Shown: positions 23,001 to 34,128 of the stretch, in pieces
Layout of the letters: each line of letters opens with the position of its first letter
Numbering within the stretch: position 1 is the stretch's first letter
Assembly: GCA_022559985.1 (NCBI GenBank)
Contig: JAFJTR010000049.1
Coordinates: forward strand, 1-64,000
DNA from: Parastagonospora avenae f. sp. tritici 18332-5
Taxonomy: Eukaryota; Ascomycota; Dothideomycetes; Pleosporales; Phaeosphaeriaceae
Reading direction: 5' to 3'
DNA: 64,000 bases
Notes under the pieces: generated by a model
Told to the model about the DNA's origin: nothing
Databases searched by the model: none
The model's input: only the letters and a program-made list of their open reading frames with translations
Translations under genes and position numbers: made by a program

Positions 23001-24726
23001 GCTGCTTGAGACGCTGCAGACAAATTTCCTTGAAGCATACGAAGCGGGTCGACTTCCTACGATTGAAGACCCTGTGACCTATGACTGGGCCGGCCTTGTT
23101 CGATGGACCATGCGTACTTGCGCATATTCTGAGCCCCCCCTCCCCCTCTACCGCGAAGAAATCCAGCAATTTGCTGTCGACGAGTCTAACTACTCTACCA
23201 TGGACAGAGTCACTTGGTATAGCAAAAGACTCGCGGATACGGGACGAACACAACTTCAGCTGCAACTTCCCTTCGTCGTACCTATACATGGATCATCTGC
23301 TCAAATGCGCTCAACGGCAGGTAGCCAAGTGAAAGCGAGATCGTGGATACGTGCAAACATTGCGACTCCGCAATCAATCTACGACGCTCACCTTGCACAC
23401 GAAAAGCTCAAGACGATGGGCGAGGGAATCCTCAGCAGTGTCGTGGGAGACTTTGTACAGCATGAGTATCTCAAGATGAGGAAACTCAAACGACAATTAC
23501 CCGGAAGAAACTATACGTTCACCAAGAAGTTTGCCAAGAATTACAAGCGTCCTTTCGAGCTGGAAGACTTTATGGTTGCGACAACTGTCAAGAAGGAGTT
23601 GGACACCGCTTTTGCAAGCGAGGATCCCGAGAAACGATTCTACAGCATCTCTCGCTGTGAAGAGGATGGTTCCATCATGGCAATCATGTCATTAGTTGCA
23701 GACGGCAAGGTCAAGCTGGTGCCGCATCTTCCACCTGTTGACAATGAATTTGGTGCGCCACTGCCAAGGCTTTCCAAATGGGGTTTCTGCGAGGGCGACT
23801 ATGTCCACCGTTCGATTGACCGAAATCGCTTGTTTTGGGACACACGCATCGTACCTACCTTGAACTACACATTCGGCAATCCGTTACAGCCTATACCTTC
23901 ACCGGCGGAAGACTGGCCGTTGCTTCCTGAGCCTCCACTTCCTGGCTGTCACGATGACGATGCACTGCTACCCATCTGGAGTAGCATTGACGGAAAATGG
24001 GTTACGTGGCCTTGGTGGTACCGCATTTTGAACCTTGTTCTGCAACCACTGTATCTACAGCCAGGCGCGACAGCTGCAGATCTGTACTCGCACTGTCCAG
24101 AGCATACAACTGAACTATTTGAGGTCCAGCTTGTGCTAGATTGGCTCCAATCTATCGATGCTGTTTCCAAGACAATTGGTGACGGTTACCGAGTTTCCTT
24201 GAACTTCTGGGCTACTTTCGGCGACAGGCTATTCGACACTCGAGATGACATCTTTGGTCAGCATGTCAAACGTCATACCAAGATGACTACGAAGCAACAG
24301 TGGAGGGAAAAGTACAATTTACGATATTCGAAGATGCAGGCGCAAAGAGTGCAAGGCGGTAATCAGCAGTCTAGTGGACAGACGGAACGTATTGAGGCCA
24401 CGATGAGTGAGCAGATCATTCACAATTCAAAGGCGCAATATCGCATCATCCAGCAAGCGATGCTTAATCCGCCATCGGAATCCCAGACAGAGGCCGCAGA
24501 GCATGAACAAGCCGTTGAGTCTCAAGTCGAAAATATGGGAGATGTACAGGCTTCTACCGCATATAACTCGGAGCAGCTTCCCACACCACAGATGCTCGAG
24601 GACGCACATCCTCCGGTTGCAGATGTTGAAATGGCTCAAGCAGGTGAAACAGGCCAGGAAGAAGATGCTGAAGGAGAGCAGGATGACGTGGATGCAGAGG
24701 GAGAAGTGGACGATGATATGTACTGA
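17036..24726 (+). CDS. tfc3: TFIIIC largest, B-block-binding subunit (Tfc3/tau138 type)
   Basis: Three exons (17036-17102, 17305-18278, 18325-24726) encode about 2480 aa. The B-block winged-helix domain lies at about residues 232-300 (EFALLSLIAAHGADGITQPDLVHFSG, continuing with KRSVPHRTDELARKGYI). Long charged, disordered regions follow, with nuclear-localisation-like clusters (KRKRAR) and an AT-hook-like RGRPR near residue 1036. A conserved C-terminal region is rich in aromatic residues, and the tail is very acidic. Known role: TFIIIC recognises the B box of tRNA genes and recruits TFIIIB and RNA polymerase III; this subunit contacts the B box. At roughly twice the length of the yeast protein it is typical of the larger fungal forms. 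The first intron, 202 nt, is far longer than the others here and contains a B-box-like sequence. Confidence 0.88.
17117..17127 (+). promoter_or_regulatory. B-box-like TFIIIC recognition sequence inside intron 1
   Basis: The 11-mer AGTTCGAATCC matches the Pol III B-box consensus GGTTCGAANCC at 10 of 11 positions. No A box at normal spacing and no foldable tRNA cloverleaf accompany it: the flanking bases do not pair as a T-stem. It therefore looks like an isolated B box, not a tRNA gene. It lies in the first intron of the gene for the very subunit that binds B boxes. Confidence 0.45.
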
Positions 24727-25000
24727 GTACGTGTAAGAATAACAACTGACGAGGCGGGAGGTTTCAGAGGCAAAAGCGTTTCATTCACAAGCATAGCGAG
24801 GCGTACACCGTAGTCCGAAACTACGTAAACTTCCTCATCACAACATTTATATTATACTGTTGAAATGCAGTGAACCTGGGTTGCAGATGCTTTTCTAGCG
24901 TTCGGCAATGGTGAACAAGACGTGTGTGACGTCTGACAGACAATATGCCAGTATCTCAATGTGTATTCTCCCACAGGCCTATCGAAATCGGTGGCAAGCT

Positions 25001-25772
25001 TCACGCACCGAGCCCCAGTAGATTCAAAACGTTTGCAACTCCAATTTGCTTCGCGCACATTGCAGTCACAGTGACTGTCGCCCGCGCTACTGTCGATGTT
25101 TGCCTTAAAGTAATTGTTGTCGTCATCATCTATCTAGATGTTAAGGTCCTCGTCAATAATTTGCTTACAGTGACAGTTCTCGTTGATGCCCCTGCCGCTG
25201 TTGTCGTGCATGCTCTAGTCACTGTTGTAGTGGGTGAGCGGTCGCGTGTGATCGTCTGCGTGCTGATTCTTTGCTGTGTCTCGGTGCCAAGTCTGTCTAC
25301 CGTGATCGTGTTTGATATCGTAAGCGTGATGGTGCTTGTTTGCCTGAATACTCTTGTTGTTGTCTGGGTTTTGGCCGGGGTCAAAGAAGTCGTCGTGATG
25401 TATGTAGTTGAGATCTGAGTGGTTGCTTCTGGGGGAGCGGCTGGCGCCACGGATGTGGTCGTGATCGCTTGATTAGACCCTGGCACTGTTTCTGTTGCAG
25501 CAGCCGTCTTTGTCTCGTATTGCAATTGTGTAGAGGTCATGAGAGCCACTTGTGTCGTGACCGTAGTCGTCGAGACGTCGGCGTACGCGGGAAATGAACA
25601 GCTTATGTCGTAATAATAGTATGGCTGCGAGGGATCTGCTGTGACATTCCCATATCTACAACCCACTGATTGGTATAAAATAACGGCTCATCACCCCTAA
25701 GCACTCTACTTACGAACGATTAACAAAGAACTCGCAGTACTGTGAGCCTGCTCTCACGTCTCGGGAATAGCA
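25001..25772 (-). pseudogene. Thr-rich secreted-type protein, probably broken
   Basis: An ORF at 25666-25130 begins with a Cys-containing segment (GCRYGNVTADPSQPYYYYDI) and continues into a Thr/Ser-rich mucin-like region. After the TAG at 25130-25132 the same frame goes on with the same Thr-rich composition to a TGA at 25001-25003, ending in a hydrophobic stretch. The TAG fits a CAG-to-TAG change. Upstream, a segment reading YCEFFVNRS (to 25714) has a good GTAAGT donor, but the splice phase does not fit the next exon by one base. No intact signal peptide is found. It looks like a cell-wall or secreted mucin-type gene damaged by a stop and a frameshift. A live gene with an unusual splice pattern is possible. 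Confidence 0.45.
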
Positions 25773-26195
25773 AAAACTTTAACAGTTGCGAGCATCTTTC
25801 TTGCAGTACTAAGCACAGACTGAGAATGATTGTGGACCCTTGTAGATAAAGTTGCCCATGTAGTAGGACATGCTATTTCATTGTGTATGCCTTTCAAACT
25901 GCATATATTGTCATCGGAAACTACACCAGTGAGAAATGAGAGCCAGTGCGATAGAAGTGCGCGCATAGTTTCTAGTCCTTGTAATAGTATTCGTCTGGAT
26001 CAAATTTGTATATGAAGTAGGAAAAAAAACTCGTGTTGTGAAGAGTCGTCATGAAAACACATTCTTTGCCGAGGCAGCATTTTCCATATCGAGCTGATGA
26101 GCAGGGCAGACGCGCTACATGAAAGACATCGCAATCTCCGAGCAGTCGAAAATGCTTACTGGGAAGCTGTGGATTCGCGTCGTAATCCAGACGAA
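25773..26195. other. no gene seen
   Basis: The stretch lies between the broken Thr-rich gene and the end of the Zn2Cys6 gene. Only short ORFs occur. Confidence 0.5.
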
Positions 26196-27443
26196 TCAGG
26201 GCGCAATCCAGCCTACCTTTACCATCGGCCATTTGATCCAAGCGCGATGCTCGGTTTCCATGGCTTCAAAAATTCCTGACATGACGTGGTGTGTCCATCC
26301 CTTCATGTACCAAAATCTCTCCATGTCGTGCATGAGTACAACGAAATGTGCGTATATGATGAGCGCTAGGGGGTCGCACCGCTGCAACTGGTCGAGGAAT
26401 CCATCTGACATCTTATAGAGCCACGCAAACGCAACATGGTATTCTGAGTCGACACTTCCATAGCGATTGCAGTAGCACTCCTGTAATATGTGCACAGCTC
26501 GCACGTTCTCTTCGATTTGGGATGGTGTGGAGGCTATAGAGACATGCTCGCGGAGTTCCGATAGCTGGGATTCGTAGCCCATTGGCTCATCCGTTGATGC
26601 AAGTGGACGAGATTTGGCCTTCGCAGCCGAGCCATGTCTTTTAAGGAAGTTCTGCTGTCCGAAGCTCTCCAGTGTCGTTCGGATTCCGCGAAACATGACC
26701 AGCCACTCAGATCTCCCATTTTCACCGAAAGCAAGATATTCGCCAGCTTGCGGACCTCGCGCCCAGCTGACAAAGCAAATCAGCTGCACTGATAGCAATA
26801 TGGCGTCACAGTTGTCAGCATTGATGTTCGGTATTGCTCGAGTGACGCACGTCAGAGCGCTTTCATAGTGCCGGTTCGCTGTTGCAATATATTCTTCTCG
26901 GCGAGTTGCACGGCAATATGCCAAATGCAAAGCAGTCAGTGTAAACATGAGGTGAAGAACATGTTGATGGCTGAACGCGACTTCTTCCATAAGTGTCTGC
27001 CACACTGTGGCACCTGATGCCCAAGCGGACAAGGAGTGTGAGGTGGTCGTTGTCCAGTGATACGTGAGCTCGATATTTGACAATTGCAAGTCTTCCATCT
27101 CAGCCGAGACACCTCCATTTTCTGAGGTGCTCAATTGTTTGTTTGCACCAAAACTGCACCGTACCTGGCGCCGTGCACAGTTCGCACATCGAGGCTTCGC
27201 TTCATCGCACTAAGAAGATCTCAGTACATATTCTCAAAAAGTGCTGTGACAGGCGAAGGCAGCGCTTTGAGGAAGCTTAGTGACAGCAAAAGGCTATCTT
27301 ACCTTGATACGTCGGTTCTTGCAATTCGTGCATCCCGCACGCGATTTCTGATGCGATTTTCTCGTGATTCTACGAGAGGCAACGTCGCTGAAGGCTTCTT
27401 GCGGCGTGAAGGTATCCTCTGATAGTGGAGAATCCTGCTGCAT
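26196..27443 (-). CDS. Zn2Cys6 transcription factor, Upc2-like architecture
   Basis: Two exons (27443-27303 and 27209-26196) encode 384 aa. The binuclear zinc cluster straddles the intron: CTNCKNRRIK is encoded by exon 1, and CDEAKPRC, ANC and ARRQVRC by exon 2, giving the C-X2-C-X6-C-X6-C-X2-C-X6-C spacing. A helical regulatory region follows (LTYHWTTTTSHSL and HLMFTLTALHLAYCR). It ends WIKWPMVKVGW, as in the short fungal C6 factors annotated as sterol-uptake-control proteins. The length fits that group. An in-frame ATG at 27566 would lengthen the N-terminus by 41 residues; 27443 was preferred because the upstream part looks non-conserved. The target genes are unknown. Confidence 0.82.
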
Positions 27444-27968
27444 CTTCCAAGGAGCCCGAAGTTGTGCGTTGTTGCTATTTACGCATCGAGCGGCAGTGTA
27501 TGTAATAGTAGGCGTGGCGCACTTTTGGAAGCTTCGTCGCAAGTGGCTAGCGCGGAGTGTGTTCACAAACTACCGATAGGCATATCCGGAGCAACTCTCT
27601 ACTCAGCACGGATCGGAATTGATCACTGATAGAAGAGCCTTTCGTGCTACTACATGACGTTCTCGTCATGCAGTGTTAGTGCTCAGTAGAACGAAGCCTA
27701 GTGCGTCTTACCGAAGTTCAGCCGAGACGCGCAGAGCTCGTATTCTCTCTCTTTTCGTATTCCGCTGTAATTAGTGCCACACCTTAGTCTCAATAGCGCC
27801 ATTTATACTATTTCAAGAGTACCAGCACTTTACTAGCCGCGTCATCAGACTTTCCGATCGAGTATATATTCCTCCCCCTCAAATCCGCTTTGTTACCTAG
27901 GTAGACATCAATTTTCTTTGTAACAAGCCCTGCGTTCTTGTGATCCAATCTTACTCCATCTTTCTCAA
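27444..27968. other. divergent promoter region
   Basis: This stretch separates the minus-strand Zn2Cys6 gene from the plus-strand MARVEL-like gene. No ORF is supported. Confidence 0.5.
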
Positions 27969-28664
27969 ATGCACATCGCAGGAACAAAAACTATGGGCTC
28001 CCAGCACGAAGCCGACACCTCGTCCCTAGCATCAGCCCCAGCCAAGCACGCTCGCCCTGAGATGCCACCACCGCCATACTTTGAAACGCACTTCATCAGT
28101 CCGAGCTCTTTCAAGGCTGCGATCAACCAAAAGCTCAACAATCCTTTCGCCTCTCTTTTACAAGTCACTTTTCGCTTTCTTCAATTCGCGTTTGCACTGG
28201 CAGCTGGTATATCCTACGCCATCGAACTGTCTCACGGAAACGTTTCTCGGCCGACAAACTTCATCTACAACCAAGTCGTATTTGGCATGACGCTCTTGGT
28301 CCTAGTCGTGGATAGCATAACGGTCCGAACATATCGATTCACGTGGATTGTTGAGTGGGCATTGGCGATCTTATGGTTCGTCTGCTTCGCTGTCTTCTAC
28401 CAGGCATACCTATCGGGTGCCGTTGAACGGGAATACCAAGGCGTCGATGTGAGCCGGATGAGACGGGCAGATTGGTGTGATCTGATCAATGCGCTCTTAT
28501 GGTTCGGCAGCGCAATCTTTTCGTCGACTATGTGCTGTACTGGTGTTAAAGCAGCCGCTCGGAATAGACTGGAAAAGAGGAGGGAAAGGAAGAAAAAGAA
28601 CCAGTCGACCACTCAAAAGATGGAGGAGATGGAGAGTGGTTTGATCGGCACGACTCCAAGTTGA
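27969..28664 (+). CDS. MARVEL-like four-helix membrane protein
   Basis: An intronless ORF of 231 aa. A Pro-rich cytosolic N-terminus (PEMPPPPYFETHF) precedes four hydrophobic segments at about residues 58-80, 98-118, 122-146 and 172-195. A strongly basic cytosolic tail follows (RLEKRRERKKKNQ). This topology is that of MARVEL-domain proteins, a fungal-abundant group associated with plasma-membrane domains and vesicle cargo. No catalytic residue is visible and the exact role is unknown. An in-frame ATG eight codons downstream is an alternative start. Confidence 0.7.
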   Translation: MHIAGTKTMGSQHEADTSSLASAPAKHARPEMPPPPYFETHFISPSSFKAAINQKLNNPFASLLQVTFRFLQFAFALAAGISYAIELSHGNVSRPTNFIYNQVVFGMTLLVLVVDSITVRTYRFTWIVEWALAILWFVCFAVFYQAYLSGAVEREYQGVDVSRMRRADWCDLINALLWFGSAIFSSTMCCTGVKAAARNRLEKRRERKKKNQSTTQKMEEMESGLIGTTPS

Positions 28665-29195
28665 GTGCAAGGTCCTTACCTCTCAAGGCATTTGGCCTGC
28701 AGACCGGGTTCGAAGGGGGACGAAATTATGGCTTTGAGGCGTACAGAGTGGCTCAAATTTTTGCAGTAATGTACGACAGAGTAGTGAAAGCTATATGAGT
28801 TATATGCATTGAATTTACTGGCTCAACTTTTGGTGGGCGATGATGCTGTCGAAAGAAGACAGCTCAGAAGGTTTTGATACTCATGCATTGTCGCCCTCCC
28901 TAGCTAGCGTCGGCGGGGCGGCGATGAAGCTACTGTAATAATTGTCCCGACGTTCCCGCGCTCCGCAACTTGAATCAACGTCCGGTCACGTTTTCGCCAC
29001 CCAAGCGTTACCAGCACAGTGGTTGACTACTGCACGAGCCCTTTTTGTCCTGTTTGCGTGGAGCCCGAGTTTTCCTTCCTGCGAACACGCTTCAGACGGG
29101 TCTTGCGGTCGCACGCCAACCAGTGAACTATACTTAATCCTCGCGCGCCCACGCCGCCCATATGCAGGGCGCATACGCCAAGCTTACTCGAATAG
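28665..29195. other. intergenic, promoter of the second Zn2Cys6 gene
   Basis: No supported ORF. A GGTTCGAAG string near 28709 is B-box-like but has no tRNA context. Confidence 0.5.
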
Positions 29196-31390
29196 ATGGT
29201 CTACCGTGTATGTAAACGCATGTAGGAATTACGTGCAGAAAATAGGTTGACTAGTGTACCAAGGGCAAGCCATCTGCCGCATGTGGTGAATGCAGAAAGC
29301 GGCGGAGCAGAGTAAGTCAAAATCCTACGACAGACCCAGGTAACTCCTATTGGCGGTCCTGAACGTTCGATTTGGAATAGCGATCTCGCTTGATCATTGC
29401 TCATCGCTAGACGATTGCGCTTGGCCGCTGCTGACACGCTGCAGTGCGATCAAGTTTTGCCCGCATGTGGACAATGTACAAAAGCGGGCCGCACTTGCCC
29501 AGGCTACCGCAATACAGTAGACTTGATGTTTCACGACGAAACTCGGTCGATTGCTCGTAGAAACAAGAGTCAGCCTTCAAGTCATGCTGAAGTCCAAGCG
29601 GTGGCCGGTCCCACTCTCAAAGAGCAGGCTCTCATGAGAGTTGCTGCCGCTGCACCCGTGAAGCTGACCGACTTTGTGCTATACCAACCTTTGGACGACC
29701 TGGGCGTCAACTTTTTCATGTCGACGTATGTTGGCGATGATCCCTCGGTCTCACAGCTATATTACCTCCCGAAACTCTTTGCACAGACCGGATCTTCAAA
29801 CCCTGGGCTGCGGCAGAGCATCACAGCCGCTGGTTTGGCAGGCTATGCTAAGACTGCTCGTCGCAACGACGTGAAGATCACTGCCACCAGGCTCTACGTT
29901 TCCGCAATTCAAAGCATCAATGCCGCGATTTCAGATCCGATGACAGTTGTGCAGGACGCTACCCTCATGTCTATCGTCATGGCCGCGATGTTCGAAGTGT
30001 TGGTAATTCCTCGCTTGTCCGATATGCAAAATTGCAGCAAACATCTTGATGGAGCTGTAGCCGTCGCGCTGATGATGTTGAAGCAGAAGAAGCAGACAGA
30101 GATCACTTACAAACTCATCACCATGTCGATGCAAAGCATGATCATCAACAGCTGGATTTCGCACTTACCTTTACCGGCCAACTTCATGGAACTGAAGAGA
30201 AGACTTGGGTCGAATCCAAAACCACACTTACATTCACTCCACGGGGACTTTCTGGATATCGTTACGGAGCTTGTTGAGTTCAGAGAAGCTCTTAAAGAAG
30301 GGCTGTTCAAACGCCCGTCTGATGTCATTGAGCGGGCTCTGGCCGTGGATGAGATATTCGAGACGTTCGCAGAGACCATGCCACCACATGGCCGGTTTCA
30401 GGCTTATCGTATCCTCCGTCAAGATGTGGAACAGCTTGCTTTTAATGGTTACTATCACGGTATAGGCGACACTCCCCTGTGATAGTGCCCCAACTGACAC
30501 ATCAACTAGTGTACCTTCAAAATTTCACGGCCCTTCTTTGGAACAATGTTCGCGCTGCGCGTCTGCGTTTACATCAAGTCATTCGCAAGCAATGCCAGAT
30601 CATCTTATCGTCGCCAGCTTTACAGAAGCATGGAATTTGGAAAGCCCAATCGGCAGAGTCTGAATCGAAGATTATAGAGTTTGCTATCGAGATCTCCGCA
30701 ACAGTGCCTCAGCTGGCTGGCTACCTGGGACAACTTGAGTATCGACGACTCCCCAAGACACTCCCATTGCGTTCATCTGAAGCATCAACGGATAGTGAGC
30801 CATTTCCGGACCAGCCTCGTCTTGCCAAAATCACGGGCTCAGGAACCATGGAGTATACTTCGCATTTCGGCAATGAACCAAGCCCATTTCGAAGAGGCAA
30901 CACTGCGCAAGAGACGCCAAGTACCCCATCCATCTCCGATGGTACTAGCGAAGAGGGTCGTAAAGAAACAAGCGGCCCCCAATCAGCCAGTGTATACCAC
31001 ATGCTGTTCCAGCTTTACAGCTTAAGCCGCATTACAATGTTACCCGCACAGTTCCGAGCATGGGTCCAGAATCGCATCGAATGGATGGAAAACATTTCCG
31101 ATCCAGAGGATTTGGCGCGTTTGCAAGACTTGGTGGCTAGGCGACCCGGCGATGGCTTTCCAGTTGACAATGCAGGGTGAGTCGCCCTATATTTCTCCCA
31201 AAGGTGCGGTTTCCCCAGCCAGTCCACTTCATCTGCTAACTCTGATAGGCTCTCGTTCATAGACTTGACGTATCTTATTGATAGGGGGTTACGTCAGGCG
31301 CATAGCTTCTTAATGGGGGCGTATACTTTGGGAGATGACAAACCAAATAAAAGCCGGAAAAGGGCTTCGAAAGTGGCCAAAGATATCTAA
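29196..31390 (+). CDS. Zn2Cys6 transcription factor
   Basis: Five exons (29196-29207, 29264-29311, 29445-30459, 30510-31176, 31249-31390) encode 627 aa. The tiny first exon MVYR joins to GKPSAACGECRKRRSR, and the third exon continues CDQVLPACGQCTKAGRTCPGY. This gives the common fungal MVYxGKPS-type start and a complete six-cysteine zinc cluster. A long helical middle region typical of fungal-specific regulators follows, and the C-terminus ends in a basic stretch (KSRKRASKVAK). The 12-nt first exon is short, but its reading phase and the conserved start support it. The target genes are unknown. The gene is transcribed toward the PPPDE-thioredoxin gene, with 347 bp between their ends. Confidence 0.8.
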
Positions 31391-31737
31391 ATGGGGGATT
31401 TCGATAGATCCAGTCCGGTCGAAGGGTTACAACGTCAGGCAGATTGGGAGCTTCTTCGATGTAGCAACAACCCTACAGAATGAGCAAATGGCGAGATGCA
31501 AGTAAAGGAAACGTTCCAGCTTGCCAATGCTGCTAAGTATATGCACATAGAGGCAAATGATCAACCGTCTCTTGCAATTGTAATTCTATCGTATCTCTAG
31601 ATGACATTGTGAAATATAGCTCATTGGCAGATCAACGACCAACTCCTCTTGATGGAGAAGGCAAGGTGCGGGTGTGCATGACTCATCTAAGTAAAGCGCC
31701 TAACAAAAGCAGGTATAACACTCCGAAACCACCCTTC
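31391..31737. other. convergent 3' ends
   Basis: The stretch contains the 3' flanks of the Zn2Cys6 gene (+) and the PPPDE-thioredoxin-PUL gene (-), and nothing else is visible. Confidence 0.6.
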
Positions 31738-33607
31738 TCATGCGTCCAATAACCCCTTGACCTCTTTCACGAGCAACCTATCCTCCGCCGTTGTGGGCTG
31801 CATGCTTCTCACCGTGCCCGCAGCATCCATGACCTTCCATAAATCCTTAAGTTCGCCATTCATATCTGATCCATACACAAGCCAACCCGCACAAATCAGC
31901 GCCATCTTCTTGTTGTCGCTCCATTTCTCATCAGAACCCAAAGTCTCCAGCAGTGATGCGAGAAGCTCGACTTGCTCAGACTCGGATAGTTCGGACTCGC
32001 CGGGTAGAACAGGCGTGGCGTTCGCAATATGTTTCTTCATTCGGATTTTGTGATTTGACGAGGCGATGTTCATGGCAAGGCTGAGGGCCGAGACTTTGAG
32101 CGCTGGGTACTTTTCGTCGAGCAGGGCCGTTGTCAAGATGGACACGAGTGAAGAGGAAAGCGGGGTAGAAAGTACATGTGGTATGAACAGCGAAGAACTG
32201 AAGAGATTGCACGCCATGTGCAAAGTTGTGAGTCGTAAAGGATATGGCGCTGAAGCTCCAAGATTGTCGACATGAGTGAGTAAGTGATGAATAGTAGCTG
32301 GTGTGCCGGTCGCACCCTTGTGTTCTTCAGCGAAGAAACCTGCCACGCGTGCATCTGTAAGACTAATGCGCAAAAGGTCGTACGCGGTGAAGAGAATCTC
32401 AGGAGGAATATTGGAAGTACTGTTCCTCAGATATTCGGCAAATTGTGGAAGCTTCGTTAAGGGAGCTTCTATTGCTCCTGACCTCTCGCGAGCATCAATG
32501 TAGGACACTATTGATGATACGGCAGGATGCTTGCCAGCCTCCCCCATTTTCGTGACAATCTTTTCCAGTACTGGTACTTTGGTGAAGGTAATAGGGCGTT
32601 GGCTCTGCCTCAGCAGTAATGGTGTGCTTGAAGCGAGATGAGGATGGGGCGGAAATGCAGCGTTCAACAACATATCGACATTGCTTCGCAATTGTCGTGG
32701 ATCAGCTCCGCTCCATTCGTCTCTCTTCTCGCCGCGCACATACGTGATGAATGTGGGAGTTGCACGAACGTTCGGATAGCGATTGTTGATATTATTCTCG
32801 GCGTGGCTGAAGTCGATCTTGATGAACACGCACTTAGGTCCTGCTTCCGCGGCGAGATCATCAAATGGCTGATACACTAACTTGCAAGGGGCGCAAGTAG
32901 AGCTTGTGAAGAAGATGATAGCGCATCGATCCCTGGCCAGCTCGAGAAGGCGATCTACATCTCTTATTCCTGTCACATTGTTCACTGTTCCTGTCGCTGC
33001 GGCCAGCGGACCATTGCCAGCGGGTTGTACATTGGCCTGTGCCGTGCCGCTCGATGAACTTCCATTCATTGTCTGCGGTCGACTCGGAGCTACAGGCTGT
33101 GGTGCTGGCGCTTGAGTGATGGGTCGCATTGCAGCATCGATTTGAGGCCGAAGCATCTGACCAAACGGCGTGTTCAAGACCGTCTCAGGGAGCGAGGTAA
33201 TGTGGTCCGGTATGCCCTTACCCACTAAGAACATGGCGAAGTCGTTTGAGAAGTTATTGCAGTTGTGCGCAAACAGGTCATAAGACTCGGGTGTGTAGAC
33301 TTCCTTCAACGACTCAAGGTACTCCAAAATGATCTCGATAGGCAGGTCTGTTCTCCCAAGCTTGATCTTCTCCATTGGCTGGCCATGATGTGTTGCGCCG
33401 GCGCGACATGTTTGGACACCCTGCCCGAAGTAGTATTCGATGTTGTCGAGGACGATAGACGTGTGATATACGGCATCGATTTGAATTCCAAGGAATTGAC
33501 GACTCATACTCCTCGAAAGACCCTATGCGCGTCAGTATATTTGATAATCTGGCGAGACCATATGCGCTCACCTGCGAGAGATCGTAGACATACAGTTCGA
33601 CATCCAT
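31738..33607 (-). CDS. PPPDE peptidase - thioredoxin - PUL domain fusion
   Basis: Two exons (33607-33572 and 33522-31738) encode 606 aa. Residues 1-120 are a PPPDE (DeSI-type) papain-fold domain with the catalytic pair His32 (YHTSIV) and Cys100 (HNCNNFSNDF). A Pro/Ser-rich linker (about 145-190) leads to a thioredoxin-fold domain with a CAPC active site at 222-225. The C-terminal half (about 310-600) is an all-helical PUL domain. Known: PPPDE proteins remove SUMO or ubiquitin-like modifiers or act in depalmitoylation, and PUL domains bind Cdc48/p97. The three-part arrangement recurs in fungi and suggests a redox-linked deconjugase coupled to Cdc48; that function is inference. The 12-residue first exon MDVELYVYDLSQ is the standard family start. 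Confidence 0.9.
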
Positions 33608-34128
33608 CGCGAAGATGGTGGTTGAGCTTTCGCGACTTGCGTGGTGACAATGATCACAGAAGTCAGAGGGTTGTTAGCGGACAGCAAGCTTGTATGCGGT
33701 TGAATGTAAGTCTTCCGAGTGTTCCAAAAGTGGTGGACGTATTGCGGCGGACGAGACGTGTAGGCAGAATGGCTGACGTAGGACCTGGAAGATTCACGAA
33801 GCCGCCACACGTCGCGTGGAGGGGCACTCGCGCTAGCACATGACCGACACGCTACCCGCTATCCCAGGTAGTACCCTTGGATATCCATTCACATTTGACA
33901 TGTGCACAATGTGACTACTCTGCCATGTGAGATAAGGCGCGTGAACTTTTCGTTTTCGTAAAACCACTATCATCTATGCAAACCGCGTCACCCAATCAAA
34001 ATTTAGAGCTGGCTTTGATCAGTCGTGTTTCCATAGCTGCCGGTAGACCGATAATTCCATGTTCAAACTAGGTCAAACCTCGTGTAAATGCCCGTCTATG
34101 CCAGTCATTGCGTTTCTTCATCCACAAT
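33608..34128. other. intergenic
   Basis: This stretch holds the promoter of the PPPDE-thioredoxin-PUL gene and the 3' flank of the deaminase gene. No ORF is supported. Confidence 0.5.

Noticed and set aside
28700..28720. GGTTCGAAG B-box-like string
   Set aside because: It has no A box or cloverleaf and reads as a chance match in a 3' flank.
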